DNA of 64,000 bases, taken from an uncultured Bacteroidales bacterium (GTDB lineage: Bacteria > Bacteroidota > Bacteroidia > Bacteroidales > F082). Location of the stretch: contig CALAZZ010000146.1 of the NCBI GenBank assembly GCA_937926515.1, forward strand, positions 1-64,000, read 5' to 3'. The notes below the pieces were generated by a model that ran no database searches, was not told the DNA's origin, and saw nothing but the letters and a program-made list of their open reading frames with translations. Positions 26,354 to 35,838 of the stretch are shown here, one piece after another (position 1 is the first letter of the stretch; each line of letters begins with the position of its first letter). Position numbers and translations under genes: made by a program.

Positions 26354-28513
26354 TTAATCCACCTGATATGGCTTAACCAACTCAACCAGTTCTGGCAAAT
26401 CCATGCCGAGGTCTTTCAGGTGGGATATTTTCGGCACGCCGTTTTTGTTCCAGCCCCGGCGCTTGTAAACGGCATCAAGCAATTGCTCGTAACGGTCTTC
26501 GCGGTATTCACGCAGTTTGGCCATTTTTTCTTCGGTTGATTTCCCTGTAGGGTCAAAACCAATGGTTTCCATTAATTGCTTGTCGTAGCGCTCGGCACGT
26601 GATTCGTATTCTTCAACCGTTACCGGCCCGGCGGCACGGTATGGCTGTGCGTCGTACGCTCGTGTGCCAAATCCACGACGCAAGTTAAAAATGCGTTGGA
26701 AGTTGTACACGCGTTCCGATTGGCGGATCATCTCATGTTTGTCAAATTCCTTTCCGGTAACAGCTTTGTAGATGGTGACGTAGTTATCCACATGCTCCGG
26801 CACCTTGGCAGGCTCGTCAGTTTCGTGATTGTTCTCAGGCTCCACATCGTTCCAGGGCAGTTTACACAGGCCCACCAAACCGAACCATGTACGGAACATG
26901 GGGAAATAATGCAGTGCTTCGGCTTTGTCTTCAAAAGTAGGGATCTGGTTGTTTACCATATCCATGAAGATCAACCATGCTTCATCATGCTGCGGCCCTT
27001 TATTGGTAAGGGCATAGCCGCCTTGCTGAGCCAAGGATTCTTTGCTTACATATTGTGAATATTCAAGCCCTTTGTTTTCCATCCCTATATCATTGAGGAA
27101 TTTTGGGTCGCCCCAGCCTTTCTCGGTGAATAGTTCCTTCAGCTTACGAACACCTAAACCGGCTGTAACACCAAAACCTTCGCCACGACCAAGCTGGTGA
27201 AGCAATTCCATGGCTGCATCAGCATTACCAAAATTAAGTTTAAGACCCCCTGTACGTTCCTCATTGAGAATGCCGTTTTCGAAACACTCCATTACAAAGC
27301 CAAGAATGGTGCCCCAGGTAATGGTACAGATACCATAAGTGTCGCAATAGAAGTTGGCCTCAATAGTAAAATCAGGATTAAAAATCCCGGCTACTGAACC
27401 TAAAGATGAAGTGGTTTCATACTCAGGGCCGTCAACAATTACATGATCACCCTTGTATGGTCCAGTTCGAAGCTGATAATCGTCAATACCTTTTGCACAT
27501 GCCATATTGCAACCAATCCAGCACCCATCAGGAATACCTTGTGTAAACATGGATTTCCAAACCTCCGAATGAATGTTGATGGCATCAGGGTGGCTGCCGA
27601 ATTTAAAATTGTTCACCGGGAGTAGGTCATAATCGTTCATGATATTGGTGAGGTGCGCGGTACCCTTTGTGCGCATTTCAGCCTGTTTGTCATCCAACTC
27701 GCGCATTTCGCGATTAAAACGCTTTCCTCTCTCCATGATAGCTTGCAGGTCAACCACATTATTAAGGTTGCCTTTTACGCCAGGGACTTTTGCAACCAGA
27801 GCCTTGATTTTCTTATCTCTGAATACGGTCCCTATGCCTCCACGGCCTGCCTGTTTCAGACGTACTTTTTTGCGTTTTGGGTCATAAAAACTAAAGTTGA
27901 GCATGCCAATAAGCGAATGGTCAGCCGCGGTACCTGCTGATACAACCGCAATATTCTTTTTGTCACGTTCATCATCGGCATACATATCGGTCAGCACTTC
28001 TGCCAGCACATGACTGTCGATCGGTTCCAATGGGGCTTTCATGATCTCAACCTTATGATTGACACCATCAATGTATATCATCACATCCTCATTGGCTTTA
28101 CCCTGCAACTCAATGGCATCAAAACCGGCAAATTTCAGGAAGGGGCCAAAAAAACCACCTACATTGCTATCCATCACGGAATCGGTCTGGGGCGACAGCG
28201 ACACACAAATTGATTTTCCCGTTCCGGAGTATTGAGTAATTCCACCTATAGGGCCCGATGAAATGACAATTTCATTATCTGGATCATTCCACTTTGTATT
28301 GGGTTTGGTGGCATCCCACAACATTTTAAGTCCGTAACCACGACCGCCAATAAATTTCTCTTTCATCATGGCAGGCACGTCTTTAGCCACTATTTTATTA
28401 TCAGATAAGTTGATATACAGTGATTTATCTGTATAGCCCTTATCAAGTGCCTTCCATTGATAGTCCCATTTAAGCAATGTTTCATGTCCTTGTTTGATTT
28501 CAGCTATTTCCAT
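26354..28513 (-). CDS. aor: Aldehyde ferredoxin oxidoreductase family enzyme
   Basis: This 719-residue enzyme is of the tungsten-pterin aldehyde ferredoxin oxidoreductase family, cytoplasmic and oxygen-sensitive; relatives oxidise aldehydes to acids with ferredoxin. N-terminal family motifs are present (KFIGGRGYGLKMLWD, VISSGPIGG, SNVGGFFGPFLKFAG) and AGRGGIGTVFRDKKIKALV is near residue 222. Cluster cysteines are Cys331, Cys335 and Cys339 (GCWIGCNMACAKG) and probably Cys550 (GLVGLCKLP). The spacing is C-x3-C-x3-C rather than the usual C-x2-C-x3-C, so it may be a distinct subfamily. A ThiS/MoaD-like gene lies just across the divergent promoter region. The aldehyde substrate is unknown. Confidence 0.9.
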   Translation of the reverse strand: MEIAEIKQGHETLLKWDYQWKALDKGYTDKSLYINLSDNKIVAKDVPAMMKEKFIGGRGYGLKMLWDATKPNTKWNDPDNEIVISSGPIGGITQYSGTGKSICVSLSPQTDSVMDSNVGGFFGPFLKFAGFDAIELQGKANEDVMIYIDGVNHKVEIMKAPLEPIDSHVLAEVLTDMYADDERDKKNIAVVSAGTAADHSLIGMLNFSFYDPKRKKVRLKQAGRGGIGTVFRDKKIKALVAKVPGVKGNLNNVVDLQAIMERGKRFNREMRELDDKQAEMRTKGTAHLTNIMNDYDLLPVNNFKFGSHPDAINIHSEVWKSMFTQGIPDGCWIGCNMACAKGIDDYQLRTGPYKGDHVIVDGPEYETTSSLGSVAGIFNPDFTIEANFYCDTYGICTITWGTILGFVMECFENGILNEERTGGLKLNFGNADAAMELLHQLGRGEGFGVTAGLGVRKLKELFTEKGWGDPKFLNDIGMENKGLEYSQYVSKESLAQQGGYALTNKGPQHDEAWLIFMDMVNNQIPTFEDKAEALHYFPMFRTWFGLVGLCKLPWNDVEPENNHETDEPAKVPEHVDNYVTIYKAVTGKEFDKHEMIRQSERVYNFQRIFNLRRGFGTRAYDAQPYRAAGPVTVEEYESRAERYDKQLMETIGFDPTGKSTEEKMAKLREYREDRYEQLLDAVYKRRGWNKNGVPKISHLKDLGMDLPELVELVKPYQVD

Positions 28514-28882
28514 AAAAATCTATATTTTTTCAGATTTGTTATATTTTTCACAAAGATAGGTTTTTGTCTTGATCAGAAGGCTTAAATAGCTCAACAATAA
28601 CAATATGCATTGGAATTGCATATCGGGTTGCAACACAATAATCCTTTGCAGGCTATGGCATTGCAATGATATTTAGAATGGGTATAAATTTAGTAGTTGA
28701 ACAACGACTTGAATTGTAAGTTCACTTTATGGAACAGCTTGCCGGTATATTAAGTTAGCTTTGCTTTGAAATACTTTTTTAGCAAAGATTCATAATCAAT
28801 TGGTGCAACTTAACATGCCTGTTGATCAGATTGCGTAATTTTACCGCTAGAAAGTGCGTTTACCAGATAATGAAACAGCAAT
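28514..28882. other. Divergent intergenic region, AOR / ThiS
   Basis: These 369 bp separate the divergent AOR and ThiS-like genes. Besides the -7 box at 28551-28558 there is a weak inverted repeat (TTTGCT near 28762 with AGCAAA near 28782). No cofactor riboswitch fold was recognised by eye. Confidence 0.5.
28551..28558 (-). promoter_or_regulatory. -7 box TATCTTTG before the AOR gene
   Basis: The minus strand reads TATCTTTG, matching TAnnTTTG. It predicts a leader of about 31 nt to the ATG at 28513. Confidence 0.45.
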
Positions 28883-29086
28883 ATGAAGATTACACTAAAT
28901 AACAGACCTGAAGATATTGCAGGTGGCCCTATGACGGTGAATGAACTAATCAAATACAAAAACTTTTCGTTTAAACTACTGGTAACCAAAATAAACGGTA
29001 AGTTGGTCAAAACCGATGAAAGGGATATGGCCATGGTGGACGAGGGTGATGATGTTCAGATCCTTCACTTGATATCCGGAGGCTAA
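28883..29086 (+). CDS. ThiS/MoaD-like sulfur carrier protein
   Basis: This 67-residue beta-grasp protein ends in ISGG; the C-terminal Gly-Gly is the site that is adenylated and thiocarboxylated in ThiS and MoaD. The core (MTVNELIKYKNF, VTKINGKLV, DEGDDVQILHLISGG) looks more like ThiS, but short MoaD-like carriers accompany molybdenum and tungsten enzymes. No thiamine or pterin synthesis genes are nearby. The divergent AOR gene suggests it supplies sulfur for the tungstopterin dithiolene; this is inference. It is followed after 10 bp by the SanA-like gene. Confidence 0.8.
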   Translation: MKITLNNRPEDIAGGPMTVNELIKYKNFSFKLLVTKINGKLVKTDERDMAMVDEGDDVQILHLISGG

Positions 29087-29096
29087 AACAGTCATT

Positions 29097-29765
29097 ATGT
29101 CAGCAACATTCATATCAAAGATGCTCCGTTTGTTGAGTTGGCTGGTCCCTGCGATGATACTCTTGGCGGTGCTTGTAATCTGGTCATGTAGCCTTTTAGT
29201 AAGCTGGTCTTCTAAAAATCAGGTTTATACTACCATTGAAGCCTTGCCTGTCAACAAGGTGGGATTGTTGTTGGGCACCAGCAAGTACACACGCAGCGGA
29301 CAGGTCAATCCCTTTTACCAGTATCGTATTGATGCAGCAGTCGCCTTGTTCGAGTCGGGAAAGATTGAATATATACTCGTCAGCGGCGATAACCGCCATC
29401 ACAATTATAACGAACCGCGTGAAATGCGGCGGGACCTTATCCGGTCAGGAGTACCCGAAGAGCGGATTGTGGCAGATTTTGCCGGATTTCGTACCCTGGA
29501 TTCAGTCATTCGTTCGAAAGAAGTGTTCGGGCAGGATTCGATTACCATCATTTCACAAGCTTTTCATATTGAAAGGGCCTTGTATATTGCCAGACACCAT
29601 GGTTATCCGGCCATTGGATTTGCAGCAAATGACGTGTCGCACAACCACGGTTACAAAATTTATATTCGCGAATACCTGGCACGCATCAAACTGATGCTCG
29701 ACCTCTACGTCTATGGCACTAAACCTGCATTTTTAGGCGATATGATTGAAATTGGCAGTGAATAG
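29097..29765 (+). CDS. SanA/YdcF-like (DUF218) membrane protein
   Basis: This 222-residue protein has one N-terminal membrane anchor (about residues 13-37) and a DUF218 domain (ElyC/SanA/YdcF family). Family motifs are VGLLLGTSKY, VSGDNRHHNYNEPREM, DFAGFRTLDSVIRSK and IISQAFHIERALYIA, and it is closest in layout to SanA. SanA-type proteins affect envelope permeability, such as vancomycin exclusion in E. coli; the biochemical reaction is uncertain. It lies 10 bp downstream of the ThiS-like gene, so they share a transcript, although a functional link is not obvious. Confidence 0.85.
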   Translation: MSATFISKMLRLLSWLVPAMILLAVLVIWSCSLLVSWSSKNQVYTTIEALPVNKVGLLLGTSKYTRSGQVNPFYQYRIDAAVALFESGKIEYILVSGDNRHHNYNEPREMRRDLIRSGVPEERIVADFAGFRTLDSVIRSKEVFGQDSITIISQAFHIERALYIARHHGYPAIGFAANDVSHNHGYKIYIREYLARIKLMLDLYVYGTKPAFLGDMIEIGSE

Positions 29766-29789
29766 GTTATGGACTTAATACGCTTTAAT

Positions 29790-30533
29790 CTAAGTGATTG
29801 CCTTGTTTTTTACGATCACCACACTGCCATTCAGATCCGGCATCAATACAGCATGTTCAGGAATGGTTTCAACAAACGCATCCACAGCCTGCAGCAGACC
29901 GGGCCATTTGGGGTTGTAGTCGTGAACAATGAGCACACCTCCAGGAACCAAGCGCGGATAAAAATAAGCCAAACCTTCGGCTGTAGGTCTTGACAAGTCG
30001 GCGTCAAGGCTCACCAAAGCATATTCCACATCAGGCAGGGCAGCTGAGGTTTCAATAAAATCTCCAACATGATAGTGTATGCTGTTGCCGGCACCTAGTT
30101 TATTCTGTACAAATTCCAGGCTGGTGTCTGCAAAATTAGCAGTGGTATATGTTGCAGCTTCGCCACTTTCGCCGGCCAGATCTTCCTTCCTGAATCCGGA
30201 GAATGTATCAAAAAGATGCAAGTCCCGCTCTGGCGATAAGGCGTGCAGCACGGCAGCCGTCTCGCCCCGGTACACACCAAGTTCGGCCACATCGCCCTTT
30301 ATGCCTTCTTTATTCAATCTTTGAAACTGAAGCCAAAAGATCAAAAAGCGGCTTTTATCAGGATAACTTCGGTAAAGCTGTTGCAATTTCAGGGAAACAA
30401 GATCACGTTTGTTGGCTTCAATCCAGCTAGCCTGCATGCGTCCGGTGCCTTTGATCCAATCCCAGACATAATAAACCGAGAAACCAATCAGCGCCAGGAT
30501 CAGGATTACATTCAGTGTGTTGTATACACCCAT
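29790..30533 (-). CDS. TylF/MycF-type SAM-dependent methyltransferase
   Basis: This 247-residue protein has an N-terminal membrane anchor (about residues 7-25) and a TylF-like class I methyltransferase domain. Motif I is DVAELGVYRGETAAVL, the metal-binding region is LHLFDTFSGF, and the acidic motif SLDADLSRPTAEGL with VPGGVLIVHDY is typical of macrocin-type O-methyltransferases. In Bacteroidota such enzymes often lie in surface polysaccharide clusters and methylate sugars. It faces the SanA-like gene convergently and is divergent from the MBOAT gene at the left end of the glycan cluster. Confidence 0.83.
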   Translation of the reverse strand: MGVYNTLNVILILALIGFSVYYVWDWIKGTGRMQASWIEANKRDLVSLKLQQLYRSYPDKSRFLIFWLQFQRLNKEGIKGDVAELGVYRGETAAVLHALSPERDLHLFDTFSGFRKEDLAGESGEAATYTTANFADTSLEFVQNKLGAGNSIHYHVGDFIETSAALPDVEYALVSLDADLSRPTAEGLAYFYPRLVPGGVLIVHDYNPKWPGLLQAVDAFVETIPEHAVLMPDLNGSVVIVKNKAIT

Positions 30534-30679
30534 GGTTTGAGTCTTTAATTAAGATGCGAAAATACGGAAAGATATGCTTACTGAGGCTGACTTGATCAGG
30601 TCTGGCCCGGGTAAAATATAGTCTTGATCTTTTGCCTGATAAATCAGAAAGTTTTTCATCAACACGACAATTTATCCAT

Positions 30680-30687
30680 TAAATTTG
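30680..30687 (+). promoter_or_regulatory. -7 box TAAATTTG before the MBOAT gene
   Basis: TAAATTTG matches TAnnTTTG. A start near 30694 gives a leader of about 20 nt to the ATG at 30715 and excludes the TTG at 30685 as start codon. Confidence 0.5.
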
Positions 30688-30714
30688 TGCCTCCCGAATT
30701 TCAACAAGCAAAAC

Positions 30715-32133
30715 ATGGTATTCAGCAGCAGCCTGTTTCTTTTGTATTTTCTTCCTGCTTTTTTAATCCTGTATTTTGTTGTTCCTCACAAGCTTAAGAA
30801 TTTTGTCGTGCTGATTGCCAGCATTCTGTTTTATACCTGGGGTGCCCCTGATTTTATTTTTATCGTTATTGGAAGCATAATCATTGACTTTTACCTGGTT
30901 AAAGCGCTGTATAAAGCCGAGGGAAAGGCCAGGCGACGCCTTACAGGTGCAAGCATCATACTAAATGTTGGTTTACTGGCCTACTTCAAGTACGCAAACT
31001 TTTTTATTGAGAACGTGGACTGGATCCTGGAACAATTTGGCCACAACCCGGTTACTTGGACACATGTGGCACTGCCCATCGGCATTTCATTTTTTACTTT
31101 CCAAAAAATGACCTATACCATTGATGTATATCGTGGCATCCATCCACCATTGAATCGTATAAGTGACCTGGCCATGTACATTTTAATGTTTCCGCAGCTT
31201 ATTGCCGGACCCATTGTACGCTTTAATGAAATTGCACACCAGCTAATTGACCGGCGCAATAACGAAAACATGGATAATAGGGTCACCGGGTTCTTCAGGT
31301 TCTGCCTTGGGCTGGGTAAGAAAGTAATGATTGCCAACACCCTGGGTGCCTATGCTGACCAGGTTTTTGCTGCAGATCCTGCACAATTGTCCACGATCAC
31401 TCTTTGGATTGGTGTTTTGGCTTACGCCTTCCAGATCTATTATGACTTCGCCGGCTATTCGGATATGGCCATAGGCCTGGGAAGAATGATAGGTTTTGAT
31501 TTCCCTGAAAACTTCAACAATCCATATATTTCTCAGAATATCAGCGAATTCTGGCGTCGCTGGCATATGACCCTTGGGCGATGGATGCGCGATTACCTTT
31601 ATATTCCTTTGGGAGGCAGCAGGGTTACGGCATTACGGATGTATTTCAACCTGTGGGTGGTGTTTCTGATTTCGGGACTGTGGCACGGCGCAGCATGGAA
31701 TTTTGTGGTGTGGGGCGCTTTTCATGGTTTTTTCCTGGTTGCCGACAGGGTATTTTTGCTCAAAATATATAAAACCATTGGTAAATTTCCCAGCGTAGCC
31801 ATAACGTTTATGATCACCCTGGTAGGTTGGGTCCTTTTCAGGGCAGATAGCATGAACCATGCATGGAACTACCTGGCAGGCATGTTTGGTTTCAGAGGTG
31901 GTGACATCATTTATGCAGAGCGTTCTGTTTGGTTTATGATCTTATTTGGCGGCTTTTTTGCTCTATGGGCCTATTTCCCGGCTATTGAGCGCTGGCAGCT
32001 TCGTTTATTTGCAAAAGAGCAAAAAATGCGTTCCATTATATTAATGGCTGTTGTTTCCATTATATTATTTGTCATCAGCCTGGCATCTATCACTTCCTCC
32101 GATTTTAATCCATTCATTTATTTCCGCTTCTGA
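30715..32133 (+). CDS. MBOAT family O-acyltransferase (AlgI-like)
   Basis: This 473-residue polytopic membrane-bound O-acyltransferase moves acyl, often acetyl, groups onto exported polysaccharides or other envelope molecules. Conserved motifs are QLIAGPIVRF, DFAGYSDMAIGLGRMIGF, EFWRRWHMTLGRWMRDYLYI (His284) and the catalytic His324 in ISGLWHGAAWNF. This is the AlgI/PatA/DltB-like type. Such proteins normally work with an SGNH-hydrolase-like partner (AlgJ, DltD), but none is encoded next to it. The start ATG 30715 begins the standard MVFSSSLFLLYFLP. Position at the left of the glycan cluster suggests O-acetylation of that glycan. Confidence 0.92.
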   Translation: MVFSSSLFLLYFLPAFLILYFVVPHKLKNFVVLIASILFYTWGAPDFIFIVIGSIIIDFYLVKALYKAEGKARRRLTGASIILNVGLLAYFKYANFFIENVDWILEQFGHNPVTWTHVALPIGISFFTFQKMTYTIDVYRGIHPPLNRISDLAMYILMFPQLIAGPIVRFNEIAHQLIDRRNNENMDNRVTGFFRFCLGLGKKVMIANTLGAYADQVFAADPAQLSTITLWIGVLAYAFQIYYDFAGYSDMAIGLGRMIGFDFPENFNNPYISQNISEFWRRWHMTLGRWMRDYLYIPLGGSRVTALRMYFNLWVVFLISGLWHGAAWNFVVWGAFHGFFLVADRVFLLKIYKTIGKFPSVAITFMITLVGWVLFRADSMNHAWNYLAGMFGFRGGDIIYAERSVWFMILFGGFFALWAYFPAIERWQLRLFAKEQKMRSIILMAVVSIILFVISLASITSSDFNPFIYFRF

Positions 32134-32210
32134 TGGAACAAGCATCTGCCTTTTTACAGTCAAGTAACCCTCAAACTGTTTATTGCAAATTTTTATAACT
32201 TGCCAACCCC

Positions 32211-33941
32211 ATGCGCAGATTAGTGTCAGCCCACAATGAACGTGTCCTCTTCCACCTGTTTGCTCTCGCAAATGTGGTACCGGTCTGGCTTAACACCTAT
32301 GCAGCTTCACTTGACGGGCCCCAACACCTCTATATAGCACAGGTAATAAACCAGCTTTGGTCCTGCAACCCTGTTTATGAGCAATTTTATCAATTTAGCA
32401 GTCCCATCATTGGCAACCAAACAGGCAATCTGATATTGGCATTCTTTCAATTCTTTTTGCCCGCATGGCTTGCCGAAAAACTACTGATGTCGGTCTATCT
32501 ATTGGGTATCGCCTATGCTTTCCGCTACCTGGTTTTTTCTGTTTCAGGCACCTCATCCTACCTTACTTTTTTGATCTTCCCATTTGCCTATCATGTCTTC
32601 TTTTTGCAGGGCTATTATAACTTCAGTCTGGGGTATGTCTTTCTTTTTCTCGCATTAGCCTGGTGGAATGATATCAAAAACAAAATCAAAGCACGAAATG
32701 CAATAATCATGAGCCTGCTTTTACTGCTTACCTATTTCACCCATCTTTTTGTTTTTGGTTTGCTTCTGATCATGCTCGGATTGGTTGCAATCGTTGACCT
32801 GATCGTAATGACAAAAACCTTCACTCAACGAAGGAATGTCTATTTGTGGATCAGGCAGAATCTAATCTTATTGACCCTGGCTTTACCCGGCATTGCACTG
32901 TCATTATTATATTTTAGATTGATTCCATCGCTGTCTCCATCACCAGTTGAAACTGAATTTTTGATGGAATATCTAAGTGGAATGAAAATTCTGATTGGAT
33001 TTCAACAAGCTGCCGAAATGAGGTTCACCCAACCATTGCTTATTTATATCCTGATGTTAACCGCAGGATTAATTATTTACAGGTCCTTCTCAGCAAAAAG
33101 GCAAATAACCGCGACAACCAGCCGATGCCTGAATAAAAATGATTTGTGGCTCATTGCCGCAATATTGCTGGGTGTTATAAACTTTATGTTTTCATACAGC
33201 ATGCCTGCAGGGAGCATCGCCACACGACTGATAATCACCATGTTCTTCATTCTGTTATTATGGCTGGCGGCTAAGCCGGTTCCAAAATGGTTGCAGCTGC
33301 TTACAGTAGCGGTTGTGGTCATATTTTCACTTGCTATCCGCAAACAACATCATGGTGATCTCCATAACCTGGATCATCACATTAAAGAATTGTTGGAGAT
33401 GGAACAGTTCATAGAAGAAAACAGCATCATCATGAGTGTAAATTTTTCCGACAACTGGACGCACCTTCACTTTAAAAATTACTTGGGTAGTGCCAAGCCA
33501 ATAGTGAACATACATACTGAGGCCATTTCGCCATATTTTATTGTAGACTGGAACGCCGGGCAAATGCCTGACCTGTACCTTGGCACCTTGCCGGTATACC
33601 GTTTTAATCATTATTCGCACCCATACCAATCAGAGCAGCTGATGGTAGCACAGAAAGTGGTTGTGTGGGGCTACAAGAAATTCAGTATGCCGGAATTTGA
33701 AGACCTCTACAAAACAGCACTCCTGCAGAATTATGAACTCATCTATGTGAGTTCCAATACTAATGGTGCATTGTTCGAACTGACCATTGAAGAAGAAATA
33801 CATCATCTGGAACAGGAGATCATTCTACTCAATGATCAGCAAACAATAGAAGAAAGTGCCAGCGATAAAGGCTTGTCCGTGAGTTATTGGATTCGTGCAA
33901 GAGCACTGGAGAAGCTGGAAATGAAGCGACAAACCAACTAA
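32211..33941 (+). CDS. Polytopic membrane protein, possible GT-C type
   Basis: This 576-residue protein has about ten or eleven hydrophobic segments and a soluble C-terminal part (about residues 390-576). The first extracytoplasmic loop has SLDGPQHLYIAQV; an acidic residue here is where GT-C glycosyltransferases place their catalytic Asp. It lacks the YYxYLP and FSYRKGW motifs of the four paralogs nearby. I do not recognise a named family. It lies 77 bp after the MBOAT gene and 31 bp before the next GT-C-like gene, so it is probably one operon member of the glycan cluster. Confidence 0.7.
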   Translation: MRRLVSAHNERVLFHLFALANVVPVWLNTYAASLDGPQHLYIAQVINQLWSCNPVYEQFYQFSSPIIGNQTGNLILAFFQFFLPAWLAEKLLMSVYLLGIAYAFRYLVFSVSGTSSYLTFLIFPFAYHVFFLQGYYNFSLGYVFLFLALAWWNDIKNKIKARNAIIMSLLLLLTYFTHLFVFGLLLIMLGLVAIVDLIVMTKTFTQRRNVYLWIRQNLILLTLALPGIALSLLYFRLIPSLSPSPVETEFLMEYLSGMKILIGFQQAAEMRFTQPLLIYILMLTAGLIIYRSFSAKRQITATTSRCLNKNDLWLIAAILLGVINFMFSYSMPAGSIATRLIITMFFILLLWLAAKPVPKWLQLLTVAVVVIFSLAIRKQHHGDLHNLDHHIKELLEMEQFIEENSIIMSVNFSDNWTHLHFKNYLGSAKPIVNIHTEAISPYFIVDWNAGQMPDLYLGTLPVYRFNHYSHPYQSEQLMVAQKVVVWGYKKFSMPEFEDLYKTALLQNYELIYVSSNTNGALFELTIEEEIHHLEQEIILLNDQQTIEESASDKGLSVSYWIRARALEKLEMKRQTN

Positions 33942-33972
33942 TTATAACCTTTCCCCCAAAGCACATCACAAT

Positions 33973-35817
33973 ATGAAAAAGCCTGATATTTCACTGTACA
34001 CCTTAATCTTAACTGTGTTGATCATGGCTTATTTTATTATAGGTGAACCACCACGCAATGTTTTGTCATGGGATGTATTTGGTTATTATCTGTACCTTCC
34101 TTTTACATTTATTTATCATGACCCTGCACTTACCGATATAACAGTAGTAGAAGCTATTATTGATAAATATCAAAGCACCTCTACCTTTTACCAGGCTTTG
34201 CCCATGCCCGAAGGCTATTGGGTCTTGAAATATCCTATGGGGATGGCACTGATGTACCTTCCCTGGTTTGTGATTGGACAGCTGTGGGCTGTACTTGGAG
34301 GCTACGAAGAGGATGGATTTTCCTTGCCTTATCAGTTGAGCCTTCTCTACGGCAGTTTTATTTATACCATACTTGGCCTTATGTTTTTCAGAAAGGCCAT
34401 GCTGCACTTTTTCCATCCCAAAACTGTTGCCATCCTGATCGTTGCCATTGTTTTTGGGACGAACTATCTAGTTCATACCGCAATACATGGCCAGGGCCTG
34501 ATGTCGCACAACTATTTGTTCCTGACTTTTGCCCTTATTTTGTGGTTTACCATACGCTGGCATGAGCTGCCAAAAACCAGATACGCCGTTGCACTTGGAA
34601 TCCTGATAGGGATCAGCGCGCTCAGCCGCCCCACAGAAATACTGGTTCTTGCTGTGCCGGTATTATGGGGCGTGAAAGATTGGCAAAGCCTGGTTGAAAA
34701 ATCAAAATTGGTTCTAAACCGCTGGAAAGACCTGCTGCTTGGGGCTTTGATAATTTTAATATTCGGGTCATTCCAATTGATCTATTACAAAGTGATTACA
34801 GGCAAGTTCCTGTTTAACAGCTATGGCGGGAATGCAGGTGAAGGTATGGAATTTTTGAATCCATATATCTGGCAGGTTTTGTTCAGCTACCGCAAAGGCT
34901 GGCTCCTATACACGCCCCTTATGGCACTGGCACTGTTCGGTTTTATCATACTTTACAGAAGTAAAAAACATATTTTCCTGAGTGTATTGGTGTTCTTTAT
35001 TTCTGCCTTTTATGTGGTTGCAAGCTGGTCGTGCTGGTGGTATGCCGATTGCTTCAGCCAGCGTGCTCTCATCCCCATGTATGTGTTCCTGGCCTTACCA
35101 CTTGGTACATTATTAAATTATTTTCAAAACAAGAACCAGAGCTGGCAAAGATCGTTCCTTGTCCTAATCCCTGTGTTGATCCTATTCAACCTGTTCCAAA
35201 GTTGGCAATTCAAGGAAGGAATCATTCATACTTCACGCATGACTCGTGATTATTACAGGGCTGTGTTTTTAAAAACTGAAATTGATCCCTCGGTAAAAAA
35301 GCTTTTACTCATCGATCGCGGGCTCGAACCGGAACAAATATTGCAATCCGGTCAAAAATTCACTTCCAGGCTTTTAGCCGTATTCAATTTCGAATCGGCA
35401 GGATTTGTTCCGGATAGCAGCCTGTTGCCCGGGGCTCATGGATATGTTATTCAACTGAACCCTGCTGAACCCCTCTCGCCAAAGTTTGAAATCAGTTATG
35501 CCGAACTCGGCCTGGATGAATACGGTATACTGAAAATAAGTACCAGATTATTCAACCCACATCAGGCAGAAGCCAATCCTGTAAGCATTAAGGCAGCTTT
35601 CGTACACAACGGCTACCCCTATCATTACAGGGCAAAGGAATTGACTTCTGAGCTGCTGAAACCAGGCCAATGGAATGAGGTTCAAATGCTCTACCTCACA
35701 CCCGAAGTAAGGCGACCTTCCAACCTGTTTCATACCAATATCTGGTTACAGGGTGAACATAATATCTATATCGATGAAATGAAAGTGGAGCTGTTAATCC
35801 CGGATTTAGAGCAATAA
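33973..35817 (+). CDS. GT-C-like membrane glycosyltransferase, paralog A
   Basis: This 614-residue protein has about eleven membrane helices and a C-terminal soluble domain (about 460-614). It is one of four paralogs here. Shared signatures are SWDVFGYYLYLPFTFIYHDP in the first loop (acidic residue at 34, the probable catalytic position of the GT-C fold), FTIRWHELPKTRYA, LFSYRKGWLLYTP and the WSCWWYADCFSQR loop. GT-C enzymes use polyprenyl-phosphate sugars outside the cytoplasmic membrane. The acceptor is unknown. It converges with paralog B across a gap of about 21 bp. Confidence 0.75.
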   Translation: MKKPDISLYTLILTVLIMAYFIIGEPPRNVLSWDVFGYYLYLPFTFIYHDPALTDITVVEAIIDKYQSTSTFYQALPMPEGYWVLKYPMGMALMYLPWFVIGQLWAVLGGYEEDGFSLPYQLSLLYGSFIYTILGLMFFRKAMLHFFHPKTVAILIVAIVFGTNYLVHTAIHGQGLMSHNYLFLTFALILWFTIRWHELPKTRYAVALGILIGISALSRPTEILVLAVPVLWGVKDWQSLVEKSKLVLNRWKDLLLGALIILIFGSFQLIYYKVITGKFLFNSYGGNAGEGMEFLNPYIWQVLFSYRKGWLLYTPLMALALFGFIILYRSKKHIFLSVLVFFISAFYVVASWSCWWYADCFSQRALIPMYVFLALPLGTLLNYFQNKNQSWQRSFLVLIPVLILFNLFQSWQFKEGIIHTSRMTRDYYRAVFLKTEIDPSVKKLLLIDRGLEPEQILQSGQKFTSRLLAVFNFESAGFVPDSSLLPGAHGYVIQLNPAEPLSPKFEISYAELGLDEYGILKISTRLFNPHQAEANPVSIKAAFVHNGYPYHYRAKELTSELLKPGQWNEVQMLYLTPEVRRPSNLFHTNIWLQGEHNIYIDEMKVELLIPDLEQ

Positions 35818-35838
35818 TTGATTTTATTTTTTACCTGA

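Noticed and set aside
28514..28882. Moco/Tuco or TPP riboswitch upstream of AOR or ThiS
   Set aside because: No recognisable conserved core was found by eye; a covariance model search would be needed to overturn this.
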